Assembly (NCBI GenBank): GCA_030765135.1
Contig: JAVCDC010000042.1
Location: 1-50,950 of the forward strand
Direction: 5' to 3'
Length of the DNA stretch: 50,950 bases
Origin: Candidatus Tritonobacter lacicola
GTDB taxonomy: Bacteria > Auribacterota > Tritonobacteria > Tritonobacterales > Tritonobacteraceae
Position numbers and translations under genes: made by a program. Each line of letters starts with the position of its first letter. Positions within the stretch are counted from its first letter, which is position 1. The notes under the pieces are model-generated. The model was not told the DNA's origin, searched no databases, and worked only from the letters and a program-made list of their open reading frames with translations. This document shows positions 21,770 to 29,770 of the stretch, piece after piece.

Positions 21770-24016
21770 ATGAGTTACGAACTGCAGAGATATCTTTCAT
21801 TCATAGGGATACTCTTAAACCTCTTCCTCGGCCTCCTGGCCCTGACCCATACCCGCAGGAACTCCCTCTACCGATCCTTCTTCATGATGAACGCCGTACT
21901 CTTCTTCTGGAACTTCAGCCATTACAGCCATCGCAGCGCCTTTATCTCCGAGCCACTCTATCCCGTCCTCTTTCAGTGCTCGCTGGCGCTCATCCCTTCC
22001 GTCCTTCTCCATTTCATCTACCGGCTGACAGACCCGGGGAGGAAGACACCCGCCCTCTTGACAGCCTACGCCGTCAGCATTATCTGGTGCGCCGTTTTCG
22101 TCTTCACCGGCCTTATCGAGAGCGCCGCCTGCGTCCTCATATTCGGCGCGAGCCTGATAACCATTCTCCTCTGGTGTATTATCCTGCTTGCCCGGTCCAT
22201 AAGAACGGCCCCCGACGGCGTCCGGAAGGAATGCGAGATCGTCGTACTGGGCGGTCTCCTGGCCTTCCTGGGCCTCGGCGTCCTCGATTATCTCTTTATC
22301 CTTATCTTCGACACATACCCATTCCTGAGCATTCTCGGCGGCCTCATCTTCTCCGCAGCCGTCGCCTGGGCGGTCTTCACGTACCATCTACTCGACCTGA
22401 GGGACTCCCTGGTACGCGCCGCCTGGACGACGGCGTTCCTCGTTTGCGTCTACCTCATCTACCTCCTTATTTCCAGCCTCTTCCAGGATTTTCCCGGCAT
22501 GAGGCCCCTGGTATTCATAATCAGCATCCTCGGCGCGGCTTTCCTCCTGAGCCCGATAGGGCCCCGGCGCCCCCGCGAGGCCCTGCACAGGCTCTTCTTC
22601 CCCGACAAGGTCACGCTCGTGGACGTCATCAACCGCTTCGTCTCGGGTCAGGAAAACCTCGACAGCACGGAGGGCCTTATCTCGTTCTTTCTCGGTAACA
22701 TTACAGCCGGCCTCCCTCTCAGTTCGGGCGTGCTCTATCTGAAGGTCGGAGAAAACTACTCAGTCGCCGGCTACACGGGAGGGGGAGCTCCCGTCATAAT
22801 AGAAGATAAGAAAATAAATGGGATCGTTTCACTGCTCGGCAAAGGAAGGGGCTTCGTGAATATTCCTGAAACGGTTTCAGGTTCCAACGACGATCTCACC
22901 GGACTTCCGCTGGGCAAAGGTCCGGGCAAGGGCTTCCTGCTCCTGAGGGGCCCCGGGGGTAAAAAAGCACTCACAGCGGGAGAAAAGCGGTTCCTGGAGA
23001 TAATCACGACGAGCTTCGCCTCGGCCCTCGCGCGCATCGCGGAAAGGGAAGAGGAACTCCCCGCCCCTCATGCCCGGATCGACCGCTTCGGTCCCCTCAT
23101 CGGGGGTAGCGGCCCGATGCTGGAGATCTACTCCACGATCAGGAAGATAGCCCCGTCCGACTCAACGATCCTCATTCAGGGAGAGAGCGGCACGGGCAAG
23201 GAGCTGGTCGCCCAGATGATCCACAGCCTGAGCGGCAGGAGCGACGCGCCCTTCATAGCGGTCAACTGCGCGACGCTGACCGGGGACCTCCTGAAGAGCG
23301 AGCTCTTCGGCCACGAGAAAGGCGCCTTCACTGGCGCCGTCTCCCGCAGGACGGGAAGGTTCGAGCAGGCGCACGGCGGCACGCTCTTCCTGGACGAGAT
23401 AGGGGAGATCCCCCTGACGACCCAGTCGATGATGCTCAGGGTAATCGAGGATAAGGAGATAATGAGGCTCGGGGGAAAAGACCCGATCAAAGTCGACGTG
23501 CGGATAATCACCGCCACCAACAAGAACCTGGCCAGGGAAGTGAAGGAAGGGAGCTTCCGTGAAGACCTCTTCTACAGGCTCAACGTCATCCCGATAACGG
23601 TGCCGCCGCTGAGGGAGAGGAAGGAAGACATTCCCCTGCTCGCGGACTACTTCATCGGGCAGTACTCCGAAGAGTTCTCAAAAGACGTCAGGGGCCTTAA
23701 CAAAGCCGCCCTGAAGCTCCTCGTGAACCACGACTGGCCGGGAAACGTCCGGGAACTCTCAAACACCCTGGAGAGGGCCGTCCTCATGGCCTCGTCGGAG
23801 ATTCTCTCGCCGGGGGACATAGCGCTCGAAGAGCTTCCCGCGGAGGGTGAGTTCTCGCTCAAGAGCGCGGGCGAGGAGTCCGAAAAGAGCACTATCGTGA
23901 TGGCCCTCAAGAGGACGGGCGGAAACGTCACGCATGCAGCCAGACTCCTCGGCATATCCCGCGTCACCCTCCAGAAGAAGATGAAGAAGTACAGCCTCCG
24001 CGACCTCTTTAAGTAG
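21770..24016 (+). CDS. Membrane-embedded sigma-54 activator (7TM-GAF-AAA+-Fis)
   Basis: 748 residues. Residues 1-265 contain about eight hydrophobic helices like the sensor part of membrane histidine kinases (ending FLLSPIGPRRPREALHRLFF). About 280-420 is GAF-like. The AAA+ domain follows: Walker A GESGTGKE at 471-478, intact GAFTGA at 518-523, GGTLFLDEIGEI, ATNKN and FREDLFYRLN. The end has a Fis-type HTH (GGNVTHAARLLGISRVTLQK). This joins sensing and sigma-54 activation in one polypeptide without a phosphorelay. The sensor half recalls PrsK-type kinases, which in other bacteria work with a separate sigma-54 regulator on exported, C-terminally tagged proteins. It is the best local candidate to drive the sigma-54 promoters at 7827, 13101 and 37789, but that is inference. 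No clear Shine-Dalgarno site is seen. Confidence 0.88.
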   Translation: MSYELQRYLSFIGILLNLFLGLLALTHTRRNSLYRSFFMMNAVLFFWNFSHYSHRSAFISEPLYPVLFQCSLALIPSVLLHFIYRLTDPGRKTPALLTAYAVSIIWCAVFVFTGLIESAACVLIFGASLITILLWCIILLARSIRTAPDGVRKECEIVVLGGLLAFLGLGVLDYLFILIFDTYPFLSILGGLIFSAAVAWAVFTYHLLDLRDSLVRAAWTTAFLVCVYLIYLLISSLFQDFPGMRPLVFIISILGAAFLLSPIGPRRPREALHRLFFPDKVTLVDVINRFVSGQENLDSTEGLISFFLGNITAGLPLSSGVLYLKVGENYSVAGYTGGGAPVIIEDKKINGIVSLLGKGRGFVNIPETVSGSNDDLTGLPLGKGPGKGFLLLRGPGGKKALTAGEKRFLEIITTSFASALARIAEREEELPAPHARIDRFGPLIGGSGPMLEIYSTIRKIAPSDSTILIQGESGTGKELVAQMIHSLSGRSDAPFIAVNCATLTGDLLKSELFGHEKGAFTGAVSRRTGRFEQAHGGTLFLDEIGEIPLTTQSMMLRVIEDKEIMRLGGKDPIKVDVRIITATNKNLAREVKEGSFREDLFYRLNVIPITVPPLRERKEDIPLLADYFIGQYSEEFSKDVRGLNKAALKLLVNHDWPGNVRELSNTLERAVLMASSEILSPGDIALEELPAEGEFSLKSAGEESEKSTIVMALKRTGGNVTHAARLLGISRVTLQKKMKKYSLRDLFK

Positions 24017-24090
24017 CTCTGCGTTACGAAATAACCGCCGGAACGTATGTAGTTCGTTCGCTGGCCGGGGAATCTTGCAGGTGCTGTAAA

Positions 24091-24405
24091 ATGATATACG
24101 AGATCGAAGATACGGTTAGGCTCCCGGATACCGAGGAAGATGTGCTTTCCGTCATCGCAGAGGCCATCCGCGAACAGCAGGTGACCATCGTATCCAGGAC
24201 TGATAACTCCCTCGAATTTTCCATCCCGTCACTGCAATATAATTCACGAGCGCTCAGTTGTGTATCTGCCGGGATTATTTCACTGGGAACAGAAGAGGGT
24301 CATCGAAGCGTTCGCTATAGGCTCTCATTAGTAATCATAATATTGCTTGTTGCCGCATGGGTGTTATTTTTAATTGGCCGATATATCTGGTATAAGGGCA
24401 TATGA
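24091..24405 (+). CDS. Small single-pass membrane protein of unknown function
   Basis: 104 residues. The first 75 are hydrophilic with acidic start (MIYEIEDTVRLPDTEEDVLS) and look like a small alpha/beta domain; residues 79-98 form one transmembrane helix (LSLVIIILLVAAWVLFLIG) with a short cytoplasmic or periplasmic YIWYKGI end. No family is recognised. AGGTG lies upstream of the ATG at a slightly long spacing. It begins 74 nt after the activator gene on the same strand and could be co-transcribed. Confidence 0.5.
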   Translation: MIYEIEDTVRLPDTEEDVLSVIAEAIREQQVTIVSRTDNSLEFSIPSLQYNSRALSCVSAGIISLGTEEGHRSVRYRLSLVIIILLVAAWVLFLIGRYIWYKGI

Positions 24406-24711
24406 CCGCACAGATTACACTGATGTTTTTTCACTACAATAACGATTGTACAACACATGGCGGCATCGATTTGCGGGTCTTCTTCCGGTAGGCGCACACC
24501 CTCCTGAGGCGGGTAAACTTTTAAGTGCGTTTCTTACCAATAGTATAATACGTCCCGGTAAATACCGGGGTAGGCTGCTTGCTGGATTTAATTAACAAGG
24601 AGTTCGTGCGGGATACTTAATTTATATGGAGTATTTGTAAGACGATGGATAAATAGACCATATAGAGGTATACGGTGGCTAAGTAATTTTTAAAACTAGG
24701 GAGTCGGAATT
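24406..24711. other. Intergenic region, nothing firm
   Basis: AT-rich, with a short palindrome CCCGGTA-AA-TACCGGG at 24554-24569. The ankyrin gene's promoter probably lies here, but I could not pick convincing boxes. Confidence 0.4.
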
Positions 24712-25638
24712 ATGAGAGAAGGCAAAAGAGGAACTTTTACGATTGCTTTAAGCGCCGTGTTTTCAATTATCCTGTCAGTCGTTTTCGCGGCGGCGGCGGT
24801 TTATGCGGACACCGATGAAGACCTGAGAAAGGCAGCCCGGGAGGGCGATGTAGAGGCGGCCCGAAGGGCGCTGGCTCAAGGGGCGGACGTGAACAAAAAA
24901 GGCAGCGAGAGGTTCGTAGGGACAGTCATGATGGACGCGATGCTCGGCACCAAGGACGAGAACGGAGCGGAGGTGAACTCGATGGGGAAGGAAGGGGGTA
25001 CGCCCCTGATGGCCGCAGCGGGACGCGGACATTCGGACGTGGTGCTGCTCCTCATCGAAAAGGGGGCCGACGTCAACGCGCGAGACAGGGACGGCACCAC
25101 AGCTCTGATGGACGCGGCACTCGGCGGCGCCGAGGACACGGCGAAAATCCTGATCGAGAACGGGGCGGAGGTGAACTCAATGGGGAAGGAAGGGGGTACG
25201 CCCCTGATGGCCGCAGCTCTCACCTCACTTTTACTGCGCCGGGGAGAGGGACGGCTGGGCGTGGCGCGGCTCCTTATCGAAGAGGGCGCGGACGTGAACG
25301 CGAAGAACAGCGGGTGCTGGCCGTACTGGGGGTCTCCGGCGATACAGCGCCATCAGGTGGTGGCCAAAGACCTGACACAAATTCCGGAATCGGATTTTAG
25401 GGGGAAAAAGAGCGACGGCTGGACAGCCCTCATGTACGCGGTAAGGGCCAGGAACATGAAGATGGTCGAGCTCCTGATTGAAAATGGGGCTGATTTAGAA
25501 ATACGGGACAACAAAGGCCGGACGGCTCGTGATATAGCGGAAGAATTGGGTGCACAAGAGATCGCCACGATGCTGAAAGATGCCGGTTCCGGCCGCGCAG
25601 GCGGGGCGGGGAACCGGGACGCACAGGAAGTGAAATGA
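24712..25638 (+). CDS. Exported ankyrin-repeat protein
   Basis: 308 residues. A signal peptide (TIALSAVFSIILSVVFAAAA, cleavage near VYA) leads into ankyrin repeats: DLRKAAREGDVEAARRALAQ, GGTPLMAAAGRGHSDVVLLL, DGTTALMDAALGG, and a last pair at DGWTALMYAVRARNMKMVEL. The protein is therefore periplasmic and probably binds another protein. A segment reading ENGAEVNSMGKEGGTPLMAA occurs twice exactly (about residues 83 and 150); the DNA copies at 24957-25017 and 25158-25218 differ at only about two bases, so part of the gene was recently duplicated or converted, leaving the first repeat (MLGTKDENGAEVN) shortened. An insert with GCWPYWGSPAIQRHQ interrupts the repeats. Confidence 0.82.
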   Translation: MREGKRGTFTIALSAVFSIILSVVFAAAAVYADTDEDLRKAAREGDVEAARRALAQGADVNKKGSERFVGTVMMDAMLGTKDENGAEVNSMGKEGGTPLMAAAGRGHSDVVLLLIEKGADVNARDRDGTTALMDAALGGAEDTAKILIENGAEVNSMGKEGGTPLMAAALTSLLLRRGEGRLGVARLLIEEGADVNAKNSGCWPYWGSPAIQRHQVVAKDLTQIPESDFRGKKSDGWTALMYAVRARNMKMVELLIENGADLEIRDNKGRTARDIAEELGAQEIATMLKDAGSGRAGGAGNRDAQEVK

Positions 25639-25794
25639 GCGGGAAGCTCATTCTTCAGAGAGTGGGGCTGCGAGCACCGCACGTACGGCTTTTTCAAGGG
25701 CGAGCCGGCTTACGACGACATCCGGGCCATGGTCGTTGAGATTCTCGAGGGCAAGCGGAAGGAAATTTCCGGCACCAAGCCTGGAAAGGCATGA
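25639..25794 (+). pseudogene. In-frame extension after the ankyrin stop codon, possible gene remnant
   Basis: The 51 codons after the ankyrin TGA stay open in the same frame and look coding: FFREWGCEHRTYGFFKGEPA, then YDDIRAMVVEILEGKRKEIS and GTKPGKA before TGA at 25792-25794. Either the ankyrin protein once ended here and gained an early TGA, or this is the tail of an unrelated lost gene. There is no start codon or ribosome site of its own. Confidence 0.35.
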
Positions 25795-26020
25795 GGCACA
25801 GCCGTGAGAGGACAGATCATTCTCCGGCCTTTGAAAGACAGTCGGCAACTATCCTTTGTCCCAACTGGAGCCGGGTCTTATAATGTATAGGGGGTAGACG
25901 GGAGCAGCAGATTCCCGCTAATTACAAAAGAACAGATTCCGTTTTCACCGGATAGCAGGCTGCCAGAAACAAGGACGAGGCACCGATTCATCCACAAGGA
26001 GACTTCGCGGGGGTTTATTA
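25795..26020. other. Intergenic region before the HMG-CoA reductase cluster
   Basis: No gene or clear promoter found. The segment separates the ankyrin locus from the isoprenoid-type cluster. Confidence 0.4.
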
Positions 26021-27301
26021 ATGAGTGTATCGAGAAAAACAGCAATGTCGATCCATGATCGACTGTTAAAAGGATCCACACCCGGAGAGTGGAGCAAACT
26101 TCTTGCCCTTCGGCTGCCGGAAGATGAACCACTGCCTCCCCGGCTCCCTGCAGGAAATGATCACACGAAGAAAGGCCTCCGGAAAAGGCGGGACGTGTTG
26201 AGGAATCAGAACATCCGCCTGAAGCAGTTATCCGGCAATGGGGCCGAAATCGAGCCGGCCAAACTGGATTGCAACATCGAAAATCTCGTCGGTTTCGCCC
26301 GTATACCCGTGGGCGTTATCGGCCCGCTCCGTATCAACGGCACAAATGCCCACGGCGATTTCTACGTTCCCATGGCAACAACCGAGGGGAGCCTCGTGGC
26401 TTCGTACAACCGTGGCTCCTACGTGGCCAGCCACTCCGGCGGAGTCTCGGCGCTGTTACTCACGGAATCCGTCGGCCGCGCGCCCTGTTTCGTATTCAAC
26501 TCGATGGCCGAGGCAGGGCGCTTCATTGCGTGGGTACTGCCGCAGTTTGAATCGCTGCAGGAAGTCGTTGGCCGGACATCACGCCATTGCAGGCTGATTG
26601 ACATCCGCACATCCCTGATCGGCAAGGAGGTCTACCTGAACTTCGAGTTCACTACGGGTGATGCCTCCGGGCAGAACATGGTGACGCTCGCCACAGACGC
26701 GATCTGCCGACACCTGGTCGAACGTGCTCCCGTTAAACCTTCCAGATGGTACGTAGAAGGCAACCTCTCAGGGGACAAGAAGGCGACAATGCGTTCTTTC
26801 TTGTATGCCCGAGGAAAAAAGGTAGTGGCCGAGGCGATAATCCCACGCTCGATTATGAAACGTTTTCTTCACATCGAACCGGACGAGATGCTCCGCTACT
26901 GGCATATCTCTGTTCTCGGAGGAGCCCAGAGCGGCTCAATCGGCGTGCAGGGCCATTACGCAAATGCATTGGCGGCCATCTTTATCGCCTGCGGGCAGGA
27001 TGTCGCATGCGTCTCCGAAGCGTCCATTGGTTTGACACGGATTGACATCACATCAGGCGGAAACCTCTACATGTCCGTCACACTTCCCAACATGATTGTC
27101 GGAACCGTGGGGGGCGGAACGCATCTTCCCACCGCGCGCGAATGCCTGGAAATGATTGATTGCTACGGCGACGGGCGCGCCGGTAAGTTCGCGGAAATCT
27201 GTGCGGCGGCCGTGCTCGCGGGAGAGCTGTCGATTATCAGCGCACTTGCAACGGGGGAATTCGCTTCTGCTCACGCGAAATACGGCAGGAAGCGCACCTG
27301 A
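26021..27301 (+). CDS. Hydroxymethylglutaryl-CoA reductase, class I
   Basis: 426 residues, matching the catalytic domain of class I enzymes with no membrane anchor. Motifs: ENLVGFARIPVGVIGPL, ATTEGSLVASYNRG with the catalytic Glu, TGDASGQNMVT (the NADPH-side motif), GGAQSGSIGVQGHYANALAA with the downstream Asp in CGQDVACVSEAS, GTVGGGTHLPTARECLEM, and the catalytic His in ASAHAKYGR. It reduces HMG-CoA to mevalonate with NADPH, the committed step of the mevalonate route. No other mevalonate gene lies in the window, so it probably supplies a specialised pathway. The next gene starts 5 nt after its stop. The start could also be the ATG at 26045. Confidence 0.93.
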   Translation: MSVSRKTAMSIHDRLLKGSTPGEWSKLLALRLPEDEPLPPRLPAGNDHTKKGLRKRRDVLRNQNIRLKQLSGNGAEIEPAKLDCNIENLVGFARIPVGVIGPLRINGTNAHGDFYVPMATTEGSLVASYNRGSYVASHSGGVSALLLTESVGRAPCFVFNSMAEAGRFIAWVLPQFESLQEVVGRTSRHCRLIDIRTSLIGKEVYLNFEFTTGDASGQNMVTLATDAICRHLVERAPVKPSRWYVEGNLSGDKKATMRSFLYARGKKVVAEAIIPRSIMKRFLHIEPDEMLRYWHISVLGGAQSGSIGVQGHYANALAAIFIACGQDVACVSEASIGLTRIDITSGGNLYMSVTLPNMIVGTVGGGTHLPTARECLEMIDCYGDGRAGKFAEICAAAVLAGELSIISALATGEFASAHAKYGRKRT

Positions 27302-27306
27302 CACAC

Positions 27307-28401
27307 ATGAAGCGTCTCGATCATCGCGTTCAATTTGATTTCATACGCTATGCAAACTGCTGGGAGGACGCCGACATTCTCCGAGAGGCGCTGAATCCCG
27401 CCCCCGGAAAACGTATCCTTTCCGTCGCCTCGGGCGGCGACAATTCTTTTGCCCTTCTAGCCGATGGGGCGGAGGTCGTCGCAACGGACATGAGCGCCCC
27501 GCAGGTGGCATGTGTGGAAATCAAGGCGGCTGCCATCCGCAAACTGGACCACGGAGAGGTCCTCTCTTTCCTGGGCGTTCGCCCCTCCAAGAACCGCCTT
27601 GCCGTATATGAGCTGGTCAAATCCGACATCTCGAAGGCCTCCCGCGACTACTGGGACAGAAACCAGAACAGTATCACCGGGGGCATCATTCATGCCGGAA
27701 AGTTCGAGAACTATTTTCGCCTCTTTCGAACGTGCATCCTCCCTCTAATTCACAGCCGCAGAAAGGTCGCCCGTCTCCTGGAACCCAGGGTGAAATCCGA
27801 CAGGCACGACTTCTACAACAGTGTATGGAACAACCTCCGGTGGCGGCTGCTGTTCCGTGTATTCTTCGGTCGATTTGTCATGGGGCGGCTCGGAAGGGAC
27901 CCGGAATTCTTCCGCCACGTGGAGGGCTCAGTATCGGACCGCATCCTGCAGAGAACGCGCCACGCGCTCACGGAACTGCCGACAGACCAGAACCCGTACC
28001 TCGACTACATACTGAACGGGAACTTCACGCGTTGTCTGCCCCCCTACCTCGAAGCTGAACGCTTCGATAGGCTCAGGGACAGCCTGGAAAGACTGACCAT
28101 CTGCCGGGAACCGGTGGAGAAGGCGGCGTTAATTCACCGGGGGAGGGGATTCGACGGTTTCAACCTCTCGGATATCTTTGAATATCTCGATGCCGGGACG
28201 TGCAGTACAATATATGGAGAGCTGCTGGGCGCCGCGCGCCCGGGCGCGCGACTGGCCTATTGGAACATGCTGGTACCGCGTTCGTGCCCCCGCGAATTCA
28301 ATGACAGAGTGACGCCGCTGGCAGATATATCCGGCGAGCTGCTCCAACGCGACAGGGCATTCTTTTATACGGCCTTCGTGGTCGAAGAAGTTAAGCATTA
28401 A
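27307..28401 (+). CDS. DUF3419/BtaA-like 3-amino-3-carboxypropyltransferase
   Basis: 364 residues. The hallmark RYANCWEDADILREAL near residue 14 and the SAM-binding LSVASGGDNSFALLADGAEV near 39 identify the BtaA/DUF3419 family. Later family features are NPYLDYILNGNF and FDGFNLSDIFEYLD. BtaA moves the aminocarboxypropyl group of S-adenosylmethionine onto diacylglycerol to begin betaine-lipid synthesis. No BtaB methyltransferase is fused or adjacent, so here the acceptor may be another lipid or an isoprenoid alcohol. It sits between HMG-CoA reductase (5 nt) and a polyprenol-kinase-like gene (11 nt), so these three are one operon. Confidence 0.8.
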   Translation: MKRLDHRVQFDFIRYANCWEDADILREALNPAPGKRILSVASGGDNSFALLADGAEVVATDMSAPQVACVEIKAAAIRKLDHGEVLSFLGVRPSKNRLAVYELVKSDISKASRDYWDRNQNSITGGIIHAGKFENYFRLFRTCILPLIHSRRKVARLLEPRVKSDRHDFYNSVWNNLRWRLLFRVFFGRFVMGRLGRDPEFFRHVEGSVSDRILQRTRHALTELPTDQNPYLDYILNGNFTRCLPPYLEAERFDRLRDSLERLTICREPVEKAALIHRGRGFDGFNLSDIFEYLDAGTCSTIYGELLGAARPGARLAYWNMLVPRSCPREFNDRVTPLADISGELLQRDRAFFYTAFVVEEVKH

Positions 28402-28412
28402 TATATCGTGCG

Positions 28413-29768
28413 ATGACACTACGAAACGACCTGATAAGCGCCGCCGTCCTCAGTGCGGCTTTTCTCTTCCTGCTTATCGCCGCTGAATCATGGAGACGGC
28501 TCGGGAAAGCCAACCCCGAATGGACGCGCAAGCTGGTTCACCTCTGCGGGGGTATGATATGCTTGGCATTCCCATGGTGTATCCAATCCCCCCTGGTGGT
28601 GCTGGTAATGGCTGCAGCGTACTCGCTGACATTCGCGATCGGCAAAAGGACACGCCTGCTCGAGAGCCTCCACGGGGTGAGCAGAAAAACCAGGGGCAGT
28701 GAATATTACCCGCTTTCTATCTTCCTGATCTTCCTCATTGCACACAACCAGCCATGGCTCTACACTGCCTCCGTGCTCGTCCTGGCCGTCGCGGACGCTT
28801 TTGCGGGGCTGATCGGGAGCCGCTACGGATCGATGTACTACGAGGTCGAGGACGACCACAAGAGCCTGGAAGGCTCACTGGTCTTTCTGGTATTAGCCTT
28901 TCTCGCCATACACCTGCCGATGCTGCTCATGACGGATATTCCCCGCGCAACCTGCGTTCTGGCCGCCTTGCTGGTCGCCGTTCTGGTCACGGGCTTCGAG
29001 GCGATCTCGCTCGGCGGGGCGGACAACCTCTTTGTGCCGCTGGGAGTCTGCGTAATTCTCTCTAAAATTACATCCAAGCCCCTGACCGAGGTCGTGTATC
29101 AGAACTTGAGCCTGGCCGGACTCTGTTTGTGTGTAAGCCTCCTGGTGTGGCGCGTTCGCTCCTTCAACGTCGGAGCGACTATTGCACTGGTGTTGTTCAC
29201 CTACGGTGCGTGGTCGCTGGGCTCCGAGCTCTGGGCCCTGCCTATTCTACTGGGAATCTTCGCATACCTCGGCTCATGGTTTTTCTTCCCGCTCCCCTTG
29301 GAAGCGAGGCCCCCCCTGAAGGTGCGACTCGCCTCCCGCGCCTTGATAATACCTCTCATCCTGCTCATGGCCGGCAACATGCTGAACATGTCCGCCCTGT
29401 TCTACGGCCCATTCATCGCCGCGCTGGCGGTCATTCTCTCCTTCAGCCTGTGGAACCACCTCATGATTGCGCGTCCACACAAGGGACCGCGACGGGCCAT
29501 CGGCGCGCTCTGTACCGGAGCGATCGCGTGGGGAACAGTGGCGGTCGTACCGTGGCTGGTGTCGCCGGGCGTGCCGCCGAGCGCCCCGGCGGCCCTGCTG
29601 TTGGTGACCGTCCCGGCAGCTTTTATAAACGACAGGTTAATGGGAGGGAACGCGGCATCAGCCCGTCATTATGCTTGGAGCGCCTCGAGACTTATACTGA
29701 CCTTTGCAGCCGCGGGCACAATCATCTGCCTGCAGCTCTCTGGGCTCACACCCCAGTGGCGACCCTGA
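28413..29768 (+). CDS. Phytol/dolichol kinase-like membrane protein with extended C-terminal half
   Basis: 451 residues, about a dozen hydrophobic helices. The N-terminal half has the CTP-dependent polyprenol/phytol kinase pattern: RKLVHLCGGMICLAFPW, RKTRGSEYYPLSIF, VLAVADAFAGLIGSRYG and KSLEGSLVF. Such kinases phosphorylate phytol, farnesol or dolichol. The second half (from about residue 235, SFNVGATIALVLFTYGAWSL, then PFIAALAVILSFSLWNH) resembles the DUF92/TMEM19 type found in phytyl-phosphate kinases (VTE6). The protein may therefore be a VTE5-VTE6-like fusion making isoprenyl diphosphate from the free alcohol; the second assignment is weaker. It ends 2 nt from the convergent dikinase gene. 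Confidence 0.65.
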   Translation: MTLRNDLISAAVLSAAFLFLLIAAESWRRLGKANPEWTRKLVHLCGGMICLAFPWCIQSPLVVLVMAAAYSLTFAIGKRTRLLESLHGVSRKTRGSEYYPLSIFLIFLIAHNQPWLYTASVLVLAVADAFAGLIGSRYGSMYYEVEDDHKSLEGSLVFLVLAFLAIHLPMLLMTDIPRATCVLAALLVAVLVTGFEAISLGGADNLFVPLGVCVILSKITSKPLTEVVYQNLSLAGLCLCVSLLVWRVRSFNVGATIALVLFTYGAWSLGSELWALPILLGIFAYLGSWFFFPLPLEARPPLKVRLASRALIIPLILLMAGNMLNMSALFYGPFIAALAVILSFSLWNHLMIARPHKGPRRAIGALCTGAIAWGTVAVVPWLVSPGVPPSAPAALLLVTVPAAFINDRLMGGNAASARHYAWSASRLILTFAAAGTIICLQLSGLTPQWRP

Positions 29769-29770
29769 TC

